Shown: positions 33,767 to 46,143 of the stretch, in pieces
Layout of the letters: every line of letters begins with the position of its first letter
How positions within the stretch are numbered: the first letter of the stretch is position 1
Assembly: GCA_029465975.1 (NCBI GenBank)
Contig: CM055749.1
Location: 15,555,470 to 15,619,469, forward strand
From: Dallia pectoralis
Lineage: Eukaryota; Chordata; Actinopteri; Esociformes; Umbridae
Direction: 5' to 3'
DNA: 64,000 nt
Position numbers and translations under genes: made by a program
The notes under the pieces: generated by a model
The model's input: only the letters and a program-made list of their open reading frames with translations
Told to the model about the DNA's origin: nothing
Databases searched by the model: none

Positions 33767-34639
33767 CCAACATCCCTGACTCATCCCAGACTATGGTCCC
33801 AATGGGCACGTTGACTGGCCTCTCCCTCTCTCGCTTCTTTTTCCCTTGTTCTTTCTGTCTTCCTCTTTTCCTCATCTGAGTATTCCTCCTCCCCCTCCCT
33901 TCCCTGTGGATTGGAAATGTCATTTGTTTGCTCAAACGCTTCGGGCTGATATAGCCAGAGACCTCCACCTGTTAGACACTGATAGGAGTCACACACACAC
34001 AGTCACACACACACACTCGTTTGACCCATGTTTCATTGAAACAGGTTAGGTTGCTGAGCTGACAGTAACGTACAGGATCTGGAGTTGCTGCCATTATTTT
34101 AGACAGAGATGGAAGAATAGAGACAGAGAGACAGAGAGAGGTTAATGACCTTATGTGTGAGTCTGTTCCCAAGGCCATTCTGAGCTCTAGTCATATTTGA
34201 CCTCCTCACCCTGTGACTGCTGGTTTTCTAGAGTACAGGTGAAGCCTCCGGCAGGGTCAAATGTCACAACGAGATATTGCAAAATTCACAGTTTCACACA
34301 CACATTCCCACAACACACACTGACTCAGATGTATTGTCAAGACACAAACAATCAAAAAAAAGAAAAAAGGCCAAGTCTGTGCATCAACGTTAGACAATCT
34401 GAAAGCATGTTATTTACCCTTTAAACAATGAAGCACATTCCTTAGGACAAGTCATTATGTTGGGGATGCTGGAATACAGAAAGGGGGAGAGAGAGAGAGA
34501 TAGAACTGGGTTAATATTCAAAGGCATGATTCTTGCCCTCTAGTGCCACTGGCTAGAATTTCAGAATTGTATATAAGCTGGGAGCGGGTTCAGGGGTCAG
34601 GAGAGGAAAGAGATTTCAGTCGGGTATTTGTGGGTTTCA
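33446..34639. other. Single-copy region with small TG/CA runs
   Basis: TG runs at 33517-33549, 33572-33592 and 33737-33768; CA runs near 33990-34017. A weak exon candidate at 33687-33736 is discussed in the findings. The rest is unannotated. Confidence 0.5.
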
Positions 34640-34930
34640 ATCAATCAGTCAAATGTATTTTATGAAGCCCTCTTTACATTAGCAGTTGTCCCAAAGTCTT
34701 TTATCTTTTCATAGTACAAAATGTAATAATTTTTTAATGCATATTGTCTGTGTCCAGAGTCTATATGACATAAAACATGCCAGAGGCATGACCCGATTAA
34801 CGAGTACGGGGGCTAATGGAGGGGGGGGCAGTGGGGTGACAAAACGTCAGGTACCAGGGCGACTTTGGACAGGGACAAATACAAGCCGTCTAGACCTGGT
34901 AGTCCTGAGGTTTGGTCCTCATGGTTTCAA
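34640..34930. mobile_element. Dispersed repeat of the salmonid/pike type, diverged
   Basis: TCAATCAATCAGTCAAATGT then TATTTTATGAAGCCCTCTTTACATTAGC (34637-34684) is followed, after an internal deletion, by GGACAGGGACAAATAC and CCTGGTAGTCCTGAGG...TGGTCCTCATGG (34869-34925). I recall the same two blocks, in this order, in a very common salmonid and pike repeat. The family name and class are not certain to me. Confidence 0.55.
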
Positions 34931-34983
34931 TGTCTTCTTATGCTTAAATGTCTGTTGAAATGTCTGTTGATCGTCTCTCAGTC

Positions 34984-35007
34984 TGTGTGTGTGTCTGTGT
35001 CTGTGTC

Positions 35008-35054
<47 letters not shown>

Positions 35055-35070
35055 ATGTGTGTGTGTCAGT
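34984..35070. repeat. (TG)n with TCTG interruptions
   Basis: Compound TG/TCTG tract. Confidence 0.95.
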
Positions 35071-35944
35071 GTGTTTGTTGTAACTGGCAGACAGAGAAGC
35101 TAAAGAATGCAGCTTCTATTTTCTCCCACATGTCCTTCTGTAAACAGACAGGAGAAAGAATGAGTGAGGGGGAGGGTGGAAAAGAGGAGGGGTACTGTGT
35201 GTGTGTGTGTGTGTGTGTACACTATTGTGTGCAGGGGGCTCGCGGGGCACTTGAACTGTCGCCATGGCGCTGTAATTAGTGGGCAAGGGTGAAAGGTCGG
35301 CCACAACTCTGCTGCCCCCTGACAGGACCCCTGTCAAGACTGGGGGAGGTGGAGGAGGGGAGTAAGAGGGGGTTGGGGGGTTGACCGAGGAGGAGAGTAA
35401 AGACAACACTAAACACACACACACACACACACTATGAGGAATAGAATACAGGCCAGACAGAAAGACATTACAACATGGTTGTGTTGGGAACGGATATCCC
35501 AAAACCTTTGTCGGGTGCTTGGTCATGTTTGTCCTTCAGTTTGTGTGCATCAGAACGAGGGAGAGGAAGACAGAGAGGGAGGGAGACAGAGAGGAATGGG
35601 TGAGGGAAACAGACATAGATTGATGAGTCTGAAAAACAACTTGTTTCTGTTGGTTAGGTTCAGACTCTCATTAATCCTCAAGTACCTTCATGTAGTCTAC
35701 AGAAACAGGCGAGAGAGAGAAAAGAGACTTTTGCTGGAGTGAACGTACACAAGACAGCTGAAATCACCCACAGTGGGAGAGAAAAGAGCGAGAGGAGAGT
35801 GTGTGTGTGGGGGCTGAAGGCAGCAAAGGAAAGGAGAGAAGAAAGATTTCTATAGACCCTGAAGTAGAGGGAGGGAGTTTAGAGCTGAGAATAGACATCT
35901 ATGGTAGAGATGGAGGCCTGGTTACAGAGTAACGGTTAGGAGGG
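35071..35944. other. Single-copy sequence with GA/CA patches
   Basis: TG run at 35197-35218, CA run at 35412-35433 and purine-rich patches at 35550-35600 and 35770-35880. No gene is supported. Confidence 0.5.
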
Positions 35945-36840
35945 TCTGTCCCTGGTAGTGTCTGTCCCTGGTAGTGTCTGTCTCTGATAGTGTCTGTCTC
36001 TGATAGTGTCTGTCCCTGGTAGTGTCTGTCTCTGATAGTGTCTGTCCCTGGTAGTGTCTGTCCCTGGTAGTGTCTGTCCCTGGTAGTGTCTGTCCCTGGT
36101 AGTGTCTGTCTCTGATAGTGTCTGTCTCTGATAGTGTCTGTCCCTGGTAGTGTCTGTCTCTGATAGTGTCTGTCCCTGGTAGTGTCTGTCCCTGGTAGTG
36201 TCTGTCCCTGGTAGTGTCTGTCCCTGGTAGTGTCTGTCCCTGATAGTGTCTGTCCCTGATAGTGTCTGTCTCTGATAGTGTCTGTCCCTGGTAGTGTCTG
36301 TCCCTGGTAGTGTCTGTCCCTGATAGTGTCTGTCTCTGATAGTGTCTGTCTCTGTTAGTGTCTGTCCCTGGTAGTGTCTGTCCCTGGTAGTGTCTGTCCC
36401 TGGTAGTGTCTGTCTCTGATAGTGTCTGTCTCTGTTAGTGTCTGTCCCTGGTAGTGTCTGTCCCTGATAGTGTCTGTCTCTGATAGTGTCTGTCTCTGGT
36501 AGTGTCTGTCCCTGGTAGTGTCTGTCCCTGGTAGTGTCTGTCCCTGATAGTGCCGGTCCCTGGTAGTGTCTGTCCCTGGTAGTGTCTGTCCCTGATAGTG
36601 TCTGTCTCTGATAGTGTCTGTCTCTGGTAGTGTCTGTCCCTGGTAGTGTCTGTCTCTAATAGTGTCTGTCTAAATGTCTGTCTCTGATAGTGTCTGTCCC
36701 TGGTAGTGTCTGTCTCTAATAATGTCTGTCTAACTGCCTGTCTCTGATAGTGTCTGTCCCTGGTAGTGTCTGTCTCTAATAATGTCTGTCTAAATGCCTG
36801 TCTCTGAGTGTGTCTTTCTAAATGCCTGTCTCTGAGTGTG
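35945..36840. repeat. 16-bp minisatellite (tagtgtctgtccctgg)
   Basis: About 55 copies in three main types: ccctgg, tctgat and ccctgat. The 3' end (36650-36840) decays into taaatgcctgtctctgag. Minus-strand Arg-Asp-Arg-His-Tyr-Gln frames are artefacts. Confidence 0.97.
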
Positions 36841-37457
36841 TTTGACCTCATGACTTTCTCTAAACATGCATATACAGTTACTTGAATTGGTAAGTGTGTC
36901 CAATCTTTGGACCGCTACTGTGTGCCAGGCTGACTTTCTCTCTCTGTTTGAAAATGTATTTTAGCCATAGTCCTTTGTGCTTTTGTCCTAACTGTTCCTG
37001 TCACTTGTTTAATTAATAACGATTTAAAACCAGCTGTCTCTCTCTCCTGCTGATGTAATGTTGTATCTGAGGATATGTAGGCTTAATACGCCACGTTATA
37101 TCATTTTATTCCTCTAGAAAGCATTCAAGGGGACTTACGGAATGTTTCTGTCCTGGGAGAGAGTGCAACAGACTATAAAGCACTTGTCAGTTTGGCAGAT
37201 TGGGATGAATATATAATGGGATCTGTTTTATAACAATAAACTTTCTGAAATGCCGGAGGTATTTCGTCAGTATGGCATCAGTGCTTCTCCCGTCTCCATG
37301 CGGGTTCCCTCTGCCTGCCCTGCCCTGCCCTCTGTTCACAGTGGCATTACCACGAGTAAAGGTGGAGACCCCACCATCGATCTCAGATTGGCCAGTAGTT
37401 AGCTGCCACACAGTCGACAGCTGTCTGAATGGGTTGGGGGGTGGGGGGTATTTAGAG
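36841..37457. other. Single-copy sequence
   Basis: No tandem repeat and no supported gene. Frames at 37187-37411 (-) and 37272-37490 (+) overlap without motif. Confidence 0.45.
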
Positions 37458-38856
37458 TTTAATGTTGGGTATAAAGCACAGAGGATCTAGTACCAGTCTC
37501 TTTACATAGCATTCTAATGTTGGGTATAAAGCACAGAGGATCTAGTACCAGTCTCTTTACATAGCATTCTAATGTTGGGTATAAAGCACAGAGGATCTAG
37601 TACCAGTCTCTTTACATAGCATTCTAATGTTGGGTATAAAGCACAGAGGATCTAGTACCAGTCTCTTTACATAGCATTCTAATGTTGGGTATATAGCACA
37701 GAGGATCTAGTACCAGTCTCTTTACATAGCATTCTAATGTTGGGTATAAAGCACAGAGGATCTAGTACCAGTCTCTTTACATAGGATTCTAATGTTGGGT
37801 ATAAAGCACAGAGGATCTAGTACCAGTCTCTTTACATAGCATTCTAATGTTGGGTATAAAGCACAGAGGATCTAGTACCAGTCTCTTTACATAACATTCT
37901 AATGTTGGGTATAAAGCACAGAGGATCTAGTACCAGTCTCTTTACATAGCATTCTAATGTTGGGTATATAGCACAGAGGATCTAGTACCAGTCTCTTTAC
38001 ATAGCATTCTAATGTTGGGTATAAAGCACAGAGGATCTAGTACCAGTCTCTTTACATAGCATTCTAATGTTGGGTATAAAGCACAGAGGATCTAGTACCA
38101 GTCTCTTTACATAGCATTCTAATGTTGGGTATAAAGCACAGAGGATCTAGTACCAGTCTCTTTACATAGCATTCTAATGTTGGGTATATAGCACAGAGGA
38201 TCTAGTACCAGTCTCTTTACATAGCATTCTAATGTTGGGTATAAAGCACAGAGGATCTAGTACCAGTCTCTTTACATAGCATTCTAATGTTGGGTATATA
38301 GCACAGAGGATCTAGTACCAGTCTCTTTACATAGCATTCTAATGTTGGGTATAAAGCACAGAGGATCTAGTACCAGTCTCTTTACATAGCATTCTAATGT
38401 TGGGTATATAGCACAGAGGATCTAGTACCAGTCTCTTTACATAGCATTCTAATGTTGGGTATAAAGCACAGAGGATCTAGTACCAGTCTCTTTACATAGC
38501 ATTCTAATGTTGGGTATAAAGCACAGAGGATCTAGTACCAGTCTCTTTACCTAGTACCAGTCTCTTTACATAGCATTCTAATGTTGGGTATATAGCACAG
38601 AGGATCTAGTACCAGTCTCTTTACATAGCATTCTAATGTTGGGTATAAAGCACAGAGGATCTAGTACCAGTCTCTTTACATAGCATTCTAATGTTGGGTA
38701 TAAAGCACAGAGGATCTAGTACCAGTCTCTTTACATAGCATTCTAATGTTGGGTATATAGCACAGAGGATCTAGTACCAGTCTCTTTACATAGCATTCTA
38801 ATGTTGGGTATAAAGCACAGAGGATCTAGTACCAGTCACTTTACATAGCATTCTAA
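37458..38856. repeat. 55-bp minisatellite, 25 copies
   Basis: The unit contains attctaatgttgggtataaa, gcacagaggatctagtacca and gtctctttacatagc; the step is exactly 55 bp. Copies are almost identical except for a single A/T change (tataaagc versus tatatagc). One partial 19-bp re-duplication lies at 38552-38570. Confidence 0.98.
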
Positions 38857-39242
38857 CCCTTGTCATTGTTTTAGAGTCCGGCCTTCCAGCCACTTTCAGG
38901 TTCCAAATGCAGCCGTATTCACAGCGAACTTGACAGATTCTCTTGACTTGCCGAGCCATTTGCTTGAAATTATAGTTAAGGTCATTTGTGGTTATGATTG
39001 CAGTCTCTTTTTCCAGTGTCAGATTTTAGAAATGACCTAGTTTTCTAGGACTGGTTTGCACAAAAACGTGATCTGTGGAATAAAAAAGAATACAGTTCCT
39101 GTATTTGCATGATTTTTGTGATTGGAGGAGAGTAATGTCAGAGATTCCCAATCAGGATAAAATCCCAAGATCTCTAATGAAACAATGCTGCTTTACAGCT
39201 CATGCTGTAAATATTGTGCCGGTCTGTGTCCTGTGTCTATGT
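38857..39242. other. Single-copy sequence
   Basis: No gene or repeat. Confidence 0.45.
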
Positions 39243-39420
39243 TTCTCTGTGTACATCAGTGTTTATGTGTCTGTGTGTACATCAGTGTGTGTGTTTCTGT
39301 GTGTACATCAGTGTGTGTGTTTCTGTGTATACCACCATGTGTTTATGTGTGAGGCTCTGTATGTGTTACATGTGTCTGTGTGTACATCAGTGTGTGTTTA
39401 TGTGTGAGGCTCTATATGTG
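39243..39420. repeat. Short TG-rich repeat (tgtgtacatcagtgtgtgtg)
   Basis: Four to five copies of about 24 bp with tttc or tttatg linkers. Confidence 0.85.
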
Positions 39421-39487
39421 TTTGTTCCATGTGTTCGTGTGCATGTGCACATATTGCAACTCATGTGTATTTGCTCGTGCTCCACAG

Positions 39488-39573
39488 ACAGGGAGAGTCA
39501 GGCTGTTGTCTCTAAGCCAGTTGGCATGGTGCCCTTGGCACAGACACAGGCTGGCATCCACGTTCCTGCCTAG
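39488..39573 (+). other. Candidate terminal exon (weak)
   Basis: After an acceptor-like ttgctcgtgctccacag (ending 39487) a frame reads RESQAVVSKPVGMVPLAQTQ, then AGIHVPA and a TAG at 39571-39573. The composition is protein-like and the frame ends naturally within 29 codons, as a last coding exon would. I cannot identify the protein, and no poly-A signal is obvious close downstream. Confidence 0.22.
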
Positions 39574-39799
39574 CTCTCACCACCTGTCTGGGCCCTGGAA
39601 GAGTCACCCACCTCCTGCTGCAAGGACCTCTACAGCCAAGGGGCCAGGAGATAGGGGATACCCCAGCCGTGGTGAGGTGTGGCCAGGGTAGTGTCTGGGT
39701 CAGCCGGCCCTGAGACCTCCAGGGCTTGTCCCAGAACCAGCCAACCGATTCACAGAGGGGTGGGGGGGTGGATCAGAGGATCTGCTCCAGAACCACTAA
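39574..39799. other. Single-copy, GC-rich spacer
   Basis: Could be 3' UTR if the preceding exon candidate is real. Otherwise nothing is recognised. Confidence 0.3.
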
Positions 39800-39899
39800 C
39801 AGTTATTGTGTGTGTGTGTGTGTGTGTGTGTGGAGGGTTAGAACAATGTATTCAGTATGTTGATTGTGTGTGTAGAGCGTTAACACACTATGTTTAGTA

Positions 39900-39940
<41 letters not shown>

Positions 39941-40251
39941 TGTGCCTGTGCGTGTGTAAGTGTGTGTGTGTTTGAGGGGGGTTAGAACAGTGTGTTCTTG
40001 CGTGGTTGTGGTTAGTGTGGGAGAGGTGGATTCTCATAATGCCTTGTAGTACCTGCTTGTCTGTAAAGGACTGTGTGAACATGCACTCGTTCAATAATTC
40101 ATTCTTCACTAAGAGAGCTTGTCATTAAATAATGAAAGAGTTGGGGCCTGATCTGGGGTCTGTTTGTGTTCAATGCTAGATGGTGTGTGTGTGTGTTCTG
40201 TGTGTGTGTGTATTGGTTGGTCGATTGTGTGTGTGTGTGTGTTGGTTGATC

Positions 40252-40290
<39 letters not shown>

Positions 40291-40295
40291 GGTTG
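39800..40295. repeat. Cluster of TG microsatellites
   Basis: TG tracts at 39806-39832, 39900-39935, 40180-40212 and 40224-40288. The last group is interrupted by a ttggttgatcgat word. Confidence 0.9.
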
Positions 40296-42028
40296 GTAGA
40301 TTCATTGTATGTGTTACTTGTTAGATAGTTCTTATGTGCCGCCTAGTCAAGCCTCAATAACCATAATATTCAATAAGTACAAACACATCACTGCTCATGT
40401 AACTGTTTGAAATCAACCCAGCAATACAACGCCCCTACTGCTCTTATACAGTGTTTTGGAAAGGACTGAACAGTATGAAGACTCCCTAGAACCCACAATG
40501 GCTCACTGTTCCTACCAAACAACACATGCACGTAAACAAACACACACACACACACACACAGACACACACACAGCTTGTGCGTGCAGTTATATATATGTGT
40601 GTGTGTCTGTCTGTCAGAGAGCGAGACACAGAGAGAGTTTGGATTGTGTTTTATCTCATACAGAATGACTCAGGTCACTGCATCGTCTAAACTGAGCCTG
40701 AGAGACGGTGGATCTGTTGTCAGGCTGACTGGGGTTTTCACCCTGGATGACTACAGGGTTACTATGGAGTCCTGCTAGTTCTGGCCCTCTGTTGCCATGG
40801 CGTCAGGGGTCATAGAGCCGCCGTAAGCATCCTCTAGAGAACTTTCAGGGGCATATCTGTCTCCGTGAGTCTGGCCTTGACATCCTTTTTCTGAGACGTA
40901 TGCGTTCTAACCTAGTCTAAACTAGTCTATACTAGTCACACATGTAATGAAGATCTGCTGTCAGAGTCTGGTTTTTATGTCGCATTAGAAGACCTTGAAA
41001 GCACACTCCAGTTATTCAGATCTGTTTTAGGCCCACTACACTTGCAGTCTGAATTGTCACATCCACAAGATATTTGCAGCGGATTCTTGCATTTTTCTCT
41101 CTCGTCTGGGCAAAATGTTAAAGGTTCTCATGTACATTGATCCATTGTCATGCAGTTGACAGAGTGTAATGTTTTATAACGGAGTAATGGCCCCTTGATT
41201 GGTTGTGATTGCTCATTGATAACGTCTGTGTTTCTACAATAGGCAGCTGGTTGACTAGTGATTAGCACCTTGTAACTCTCCAATATGAATGGCTGGCAGC
41301 TATTTCTCATTTGCAGGTGCTACTGAATGAGCGCAGTCGAAATACAAATGCCTACACCTTGACCCAGAGTCTATCAATCCATTGTCAATGTCAAAAGAAT
41401 TCAATCCTTTGGGCATTTATCCAACTATACATATGTATATATTATGACGGGTCACAGCTTCTTCATCATCATCATCATCATTGTAGTATAGCTCAAAAAT
41501 GTCTAGAATAGGTGTGAAAACAACATGCATGAAAATAGTTGAGAAAATCACACTGCGATTAGATACAGACATGTGAGCTATGTAAACTATTATAAAATGT
41601 AAAATAATATCAATTCGGAAGACTAAGTTGTTACTTTGAAATGGTAGTCTGTGGTAGATCTATTGTAGACGTTCCTGTGTGATGGATATAGATGTTCTTA
41701 ATAAGCTCAGGGATGACCTTTGGCCTTCTGTCAACCCTAGACCACGAGGGGACTGACGCCCAGAACCCTGGGCTGTAATCAGACAGAGGGGTCAGTGACC
41801 CTGTAGATGGTGACCTTCAGGTCAAGGGTTAGAGGTCAGGTCAGTTAATGGTGTGAAGCATGAATAATGGTGATACATGAGCAGTAGAAACCTAAAAGAG
41901 TCCCCTGGTTACACGGCTGTGAAGTGCTACTGATTGAGAGAGGAACCATGAGGAACCATGAGGAACCATGGGAATATGTAGTGCAGATAGTCCCTCTGTT
42001 TCTGCTTTTCTCTCTTTTGTTCACTAAA

Positions 42029-42030
<2 letters not shown>
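40296..42030. other. Single-copy region
   Basis: It holds a CA run at 40541-40572, an X-box-like GTTGCCATGGCGTC at 40791-40804, a (CAT)n run at 41464-41481 and a three-fold gaggaaccat at 41939-41969. No gene is supported. Confidence 0.5.
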
Positions 42031-42106
<76 letters not shown>

Positions 42107-42172
42107 GCCCATAGACTGACACACACACACACACACACACACAGAGACCCATAGACTGACACACACACACAC
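42031..42172. repeat. (CA)n array with repeated linker
   Basis: CA tracts are separated by two copies of agaggcccatagactgac (42104) / agagacccatagactgac (42143). The architecture matches the punctuated TG array at 15.7-16.4 kb. Confidence 0.94.
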
Positions 42173-43571
42173 AGGCATGTGGTATTGTGTGTAGGTAGAG
42201 GTCACCAGTCTGTGCTCTTCTTGTTTGTGTAATGCCGGTCATCCTTCATTGTTCCTCTGTCCTCAATAATGTATACGGGTCCAGGAGAGGCTGGGGATTC
42301 ATACTGGGATTCATGGCCTACACATTAATAACCTCCTGTCTTATATGTTTCAGATGGCACATATTTATCTACGTGTGTGGAGGCTTTGTGTGTGTGCGTG
42401 TGTGTGTGTGTGGACAGCAGTGTGTGTTTGACTGTGAGAGAGAGATAGGGTGAGAGTAAGAGAGGAAGAAGGAAGCCATGATTGTCTTTAGATAGTGCAG
42501 GTGAAAGATCAGAGAGCGAGGTTAGAGGTCAACCCCCACCTCCCAAGGAGCATGTAGTGACTGTGAGATTGTATGAAATGTACCACAGACAGGTTATGTG
42601 CTGGTGTTCTAGTAACACACACTCACCATGTCTTACCATGTATGGAATTATTGGGAGAGAGACAGTAAACACGCGCACTCCCCCCATATGAAAGGCTCAG
42701 CTGGTATGCTTCCTCTACGCCAACCATGTTTGTCATTGTCCTCTCTGAGCTGTAGGGGTCCAGTTCCAACCAATGAGAACTCGCTACTGGTCTTCTGCAG
42801 GAAGCCTATCCAATCAGAGCTCAGCTGAACTGGCGGCTTATCCAATAAGAATTCTGCAGTGCAGTGAGTATGAAAGTGTGGCACGTACTGGGAGATAGGG
42901 CCTGTTACTAAGTGTGAATTAACTGGAGAGGACAGGGAATGAATTTGGTGGGGGGGAGGCATTTTAGCGTGAAACACCCCTGAAATTTGCCTTGTGTGCG
43001 TCTGTCCTCCGTCTGGGGTGGCAGATGGATGGAGGGGGTAGACGACTGGAGACGGAGGAAAGAGGTGTAGATTAGAGATGGTGAAACCATTTATCTGTGC
43101 ACTGTGTTGTAGAACATGATATCGCATATTCACTGAAGAATCATGCATTTGTTACCATTTATACCTTTTAAATGGTTACATGTAATTACTAACCTTCAAG
43201 TTGTAAAATAGGCCCACTGGTTGTAGGAATACTTGAGCCAATATGGGTCATGTATTTGCTGACTGATGTCCCATGTAATTAAAAACACTAACTGTGTTTG
43301 GAATTGGAACTGAATGGCTAACTGAGTCAACATTGCAGCATATGCATTCATTATGTTTCTCCACATATTTATTCAGGTTTAGTGTAGGTAGACAGACAGG
43401 TGTAGAGGGGGTAGAGGGGGGATTGGGGGGAAGGGGTAGATCAGTCTTTCTCTGAACTTTTCAGTTCAAGACCCTCTGCTTCAAGACACTTCCTGTCAGA
43501 TGGGCGGTTTTTTGTTGGGCATAGCAATTCACTGAACCTTGTTCTCCACTGGCTTGAGAGCCTTGTGGTTG
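42173..43571. other. Single-copy region with CCAAT-box cluster
   Basis: Contains three same-strand CCAAT boxes (42770, 42810 and 42842). A short TG run is at 42388-42412 and a GA run at 42436-42450. Minus-strand frames (42648-43148) have no motif that I recognise. Confidence 0.45.
42765..42850 (+). promoter_or_regulatory. Triple CCAAT array
   Basis: ACCAATGAG, TCCAATCAG and TCCAATAAG are each in an NF-Y-like context, spaced 40 and 32 bp. No TATA box is seen close downstream. Promoter or LTR-type use is an inference. Confidence 0.35.
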
Positions 43572-45154
43572 TGTGATACAATACATATTACAGGATGTGA
43601 TACAATACACATTACAGGATGTGATACAGTACATATTACAGGATGTGATACAGTACATATTACAGGATGTGATACAGTACATATAACAGGATGTGATACA
43701 GTACATATTACAGGATGTGATACAGTAAATATTACAGGATGTGATACAGTACATATTACAGTATGTGATACAGTACATATTACAGGATGTGATACAGTAA
43801 ATATTACAGGATGTGATACAGTACATATAACAGGATGTGATACAGTACATATTACAGGATGTGATACAATACATATTACAGGATGTGATACAGTACATAT
43901 TACAGGATGTGATACAGTACATATTACAGGATGTGATACAATACATATTACAGGATGTGATACAGTACATATTACAGGATGTGATACAGTACATATTACA
44001 GGATGTGATACAGTGATGTGATACAGTACATATAACAGGATGTGATACAGTACATATTACAGGATGTGATACAGTACATATTACAGGATGTGATACAATA
44101 CATATTACAGGATGTGATACAGTACATATTACAGGATGTGATACAGTACATATTACAGGATGTGATACAGTACATATTACAGGATGTGACACTGTACATA
44201 TTACAGGATGTGATACAGTACATATTACAGGATGTGATACAGTACATATTACAGGATGTGATACAGTACATATTACAGGATGTGATACAGTACATATTAC
44301 AGGATGTGATACAGTACATATTACAGGATGTGACACTGTACATATTACAGGGTGTGATACAGTACATATTACAGGGTGTGATACAGTACATATTACAGGA
44401 TGTGATACAGTACATATTACAGGATGTGATACAGTACATATTACAGGATGTGATACAGTACATATTACAGGATGTGATACAGTACATATTACAGGATGTG
44501 ACACTGTACATATTACAGGATGTGACACTGTACATATTACAGGATGTGATACAGTACATATTACAGGATGTGACACAGTACATATTACAGGATGTGATAC
44601 AGTACATATTACAGGATGTGATACAGTACATATTACAGGATGTGATACAGTACATATTACAGGATGTGATACAGTACATATTACAGGATGTGATACAGTA
44701 CATATTACAGGATGTGACACTGTACATATTACAGGATGTGACACTGTACATATTACAGGATGTGATACAATACATATAACAGGATGTGATACAGTACATA
44801 TTACAGGATGTGATACAGTACATATTACAGGATGTGATACAGTACATATTACAGGATGTGATACAGTACATATTACAGGATGTGATACAGTACATATTAC
44901 AGGATGTGATACAGTACATATTACAGGATGTGATACAGTACATATTACAGGATGTGACACTGTACATATTACAGGATGTGATACAATACATATAACAGTA
45001 TGTGATACAGTACATATTACAGGGTGTGATACAGTACATATTACAGGATGTGATACAGTACATATTACAGGATGTGATACAGTACATATTACAGGATGTG
45101 ACACTGTACATATTACAGGATGTGACACTGTACATATTACAGGATGTGATACAG
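43572..45154. repeat. 24-bp minisatellite, about 66 copies
   Basis: The unit is tgtgatacagtacatattac(agga). Variants: gacactg, tacaatac, tataac, tacagta, ggtgtg. Because 24 is a multiple of three and the unit lacks stops in several frames, frames of 602 and 429 codons (minus) and up to 245 codons (plus) appear. All are repeat translations. Confidence 0.98.
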
Positions 45155-45864
45155 CTGTGGTCAGAACAGTTAGAATGTTGTCTGGTGTAGCGATGGAATA
45201 CTTCATTTTTCTCTTTAAAAACACTGGTGGCATTGATGGTAGAAGCGAGAAAAAGACACATTTTCTCATTCACAAATGACAGCAATAAGTCTCTTATGCT
45301 GAACTTGATGTATATAAATCAAGTTGTATATAAAATCATGTTTATGGTTGACATGTATCTTGCATGCCTACTGGATTTGTAAGAACATTTTTAAAAGGAG
45401 AAAATAATTGCTGAATGACTGAATGAAAAAAGTTTGCTCCTCTATTCCCTTAAGTCCCTTAAAGTATAATAATGTCCGTTGTTTATCTGAAGTTGGAGGA
45501 GAGGTTGTTGTCCTGGCAACTCTATGCCAGTTTGCTCCATTTTGATAGGTTACAGCCAGAAGTTTACAGCCATTGTTGATGACGCAAGCAGTAAATAAGA
45601 TGGCCAAGGACAACATGCAGAGCCTTACTCTTTACAATCAATTTGGAGAAATAGGTACTATTGCCTGTCGGAAATGCCATTAAATTAACCAGGGACACCG
45701 GATTGGTGTCCAGAACCAGTGCTCTACGCTTAGTGGCAACGTGGAGTCGGCCAAGTGATCCTGGCAAACTCTTTTATGTGGACCAAGACGGGCTCTTAAA
45801 GTGCGATCGCAGGAGTGAATGTGGTGGCAGTCATTAGGCCATTGTACCTTGTGATGATGGTGGT
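45155..45864. other. Single-copy sequence, possibly decayed LINE
   Basis: The part from about 45500 lies downstream of the LINE fragment on the minus strand and may be its decayed continuation. I could not read convincing reverse-transcriptase motifs in it. Confidence 0.35.
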
Positions 45865-46143
45865 CTGCTTTTAGGCAGTTGGAACAGCCTGTGACGGGGA
45901 CAAGTTGAAGATGTCTATAAAGACACCCGCCAGCTATTTGGCACGCACTCTAAAGACACAATCAGGGATGCCATCTGGACCAATGGCTTCGGGAGTGTTC
46001 ACTCGGTTTAGTGTCTCTCGTGTCAGCCTGGGAGAGCAGAAGCACCTGGTTGTGTGGAGCAGGAGGAGATTCCCTGATCTGCTTGGGGTTGACAGCTTTG
46101 AATGAAGTCTAGAATTTGTTGAGCCGGTCCGAGAGGGAGCCAT
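45865..46143 (-). pseudogene. L2/CR1-like LINE reverse-transcriptase fragment
   Basis: The minus strand reads TRETLNRVNTPEAIGPDGIP then DCVFRVRA, a stop (near 45934) and LAGVFIDIFNLSPSQAVPTA. This is the start of the reverse-transcriptase domain in fish L2-like LINEs, whose usual form has a KAAGPDGIP core and an LADVFTDIFNLSLSQ stretch. Upstream minus-strand sequence (46143-46200) looks like the preceding linker. The endonuclease and the YADD catalytic part are missing, and there are several stops. The family assignment is from memory. Confidence 0.72.

Noticed and set aside
37458..38856. CRISPR-like direct repeats
   Set aside because: There are no unique spacers; the whole 55 bp is repeated, and the genome is eukaryotic.
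41295..41511. Exon after ttctcatttgcag
   Set aside because: The frame is AT-rich, ends in a (CAT)n His run and has no protein-like pattern.
43461..45269. 602-codon minus-strand open frame (SHPVICTV repeats) and related 429- and 245-codon frames
   Set aside because: They are translations of a 24-bp tandem array. Both strands and several frames are equally open, and there is no domain outside the repeat.
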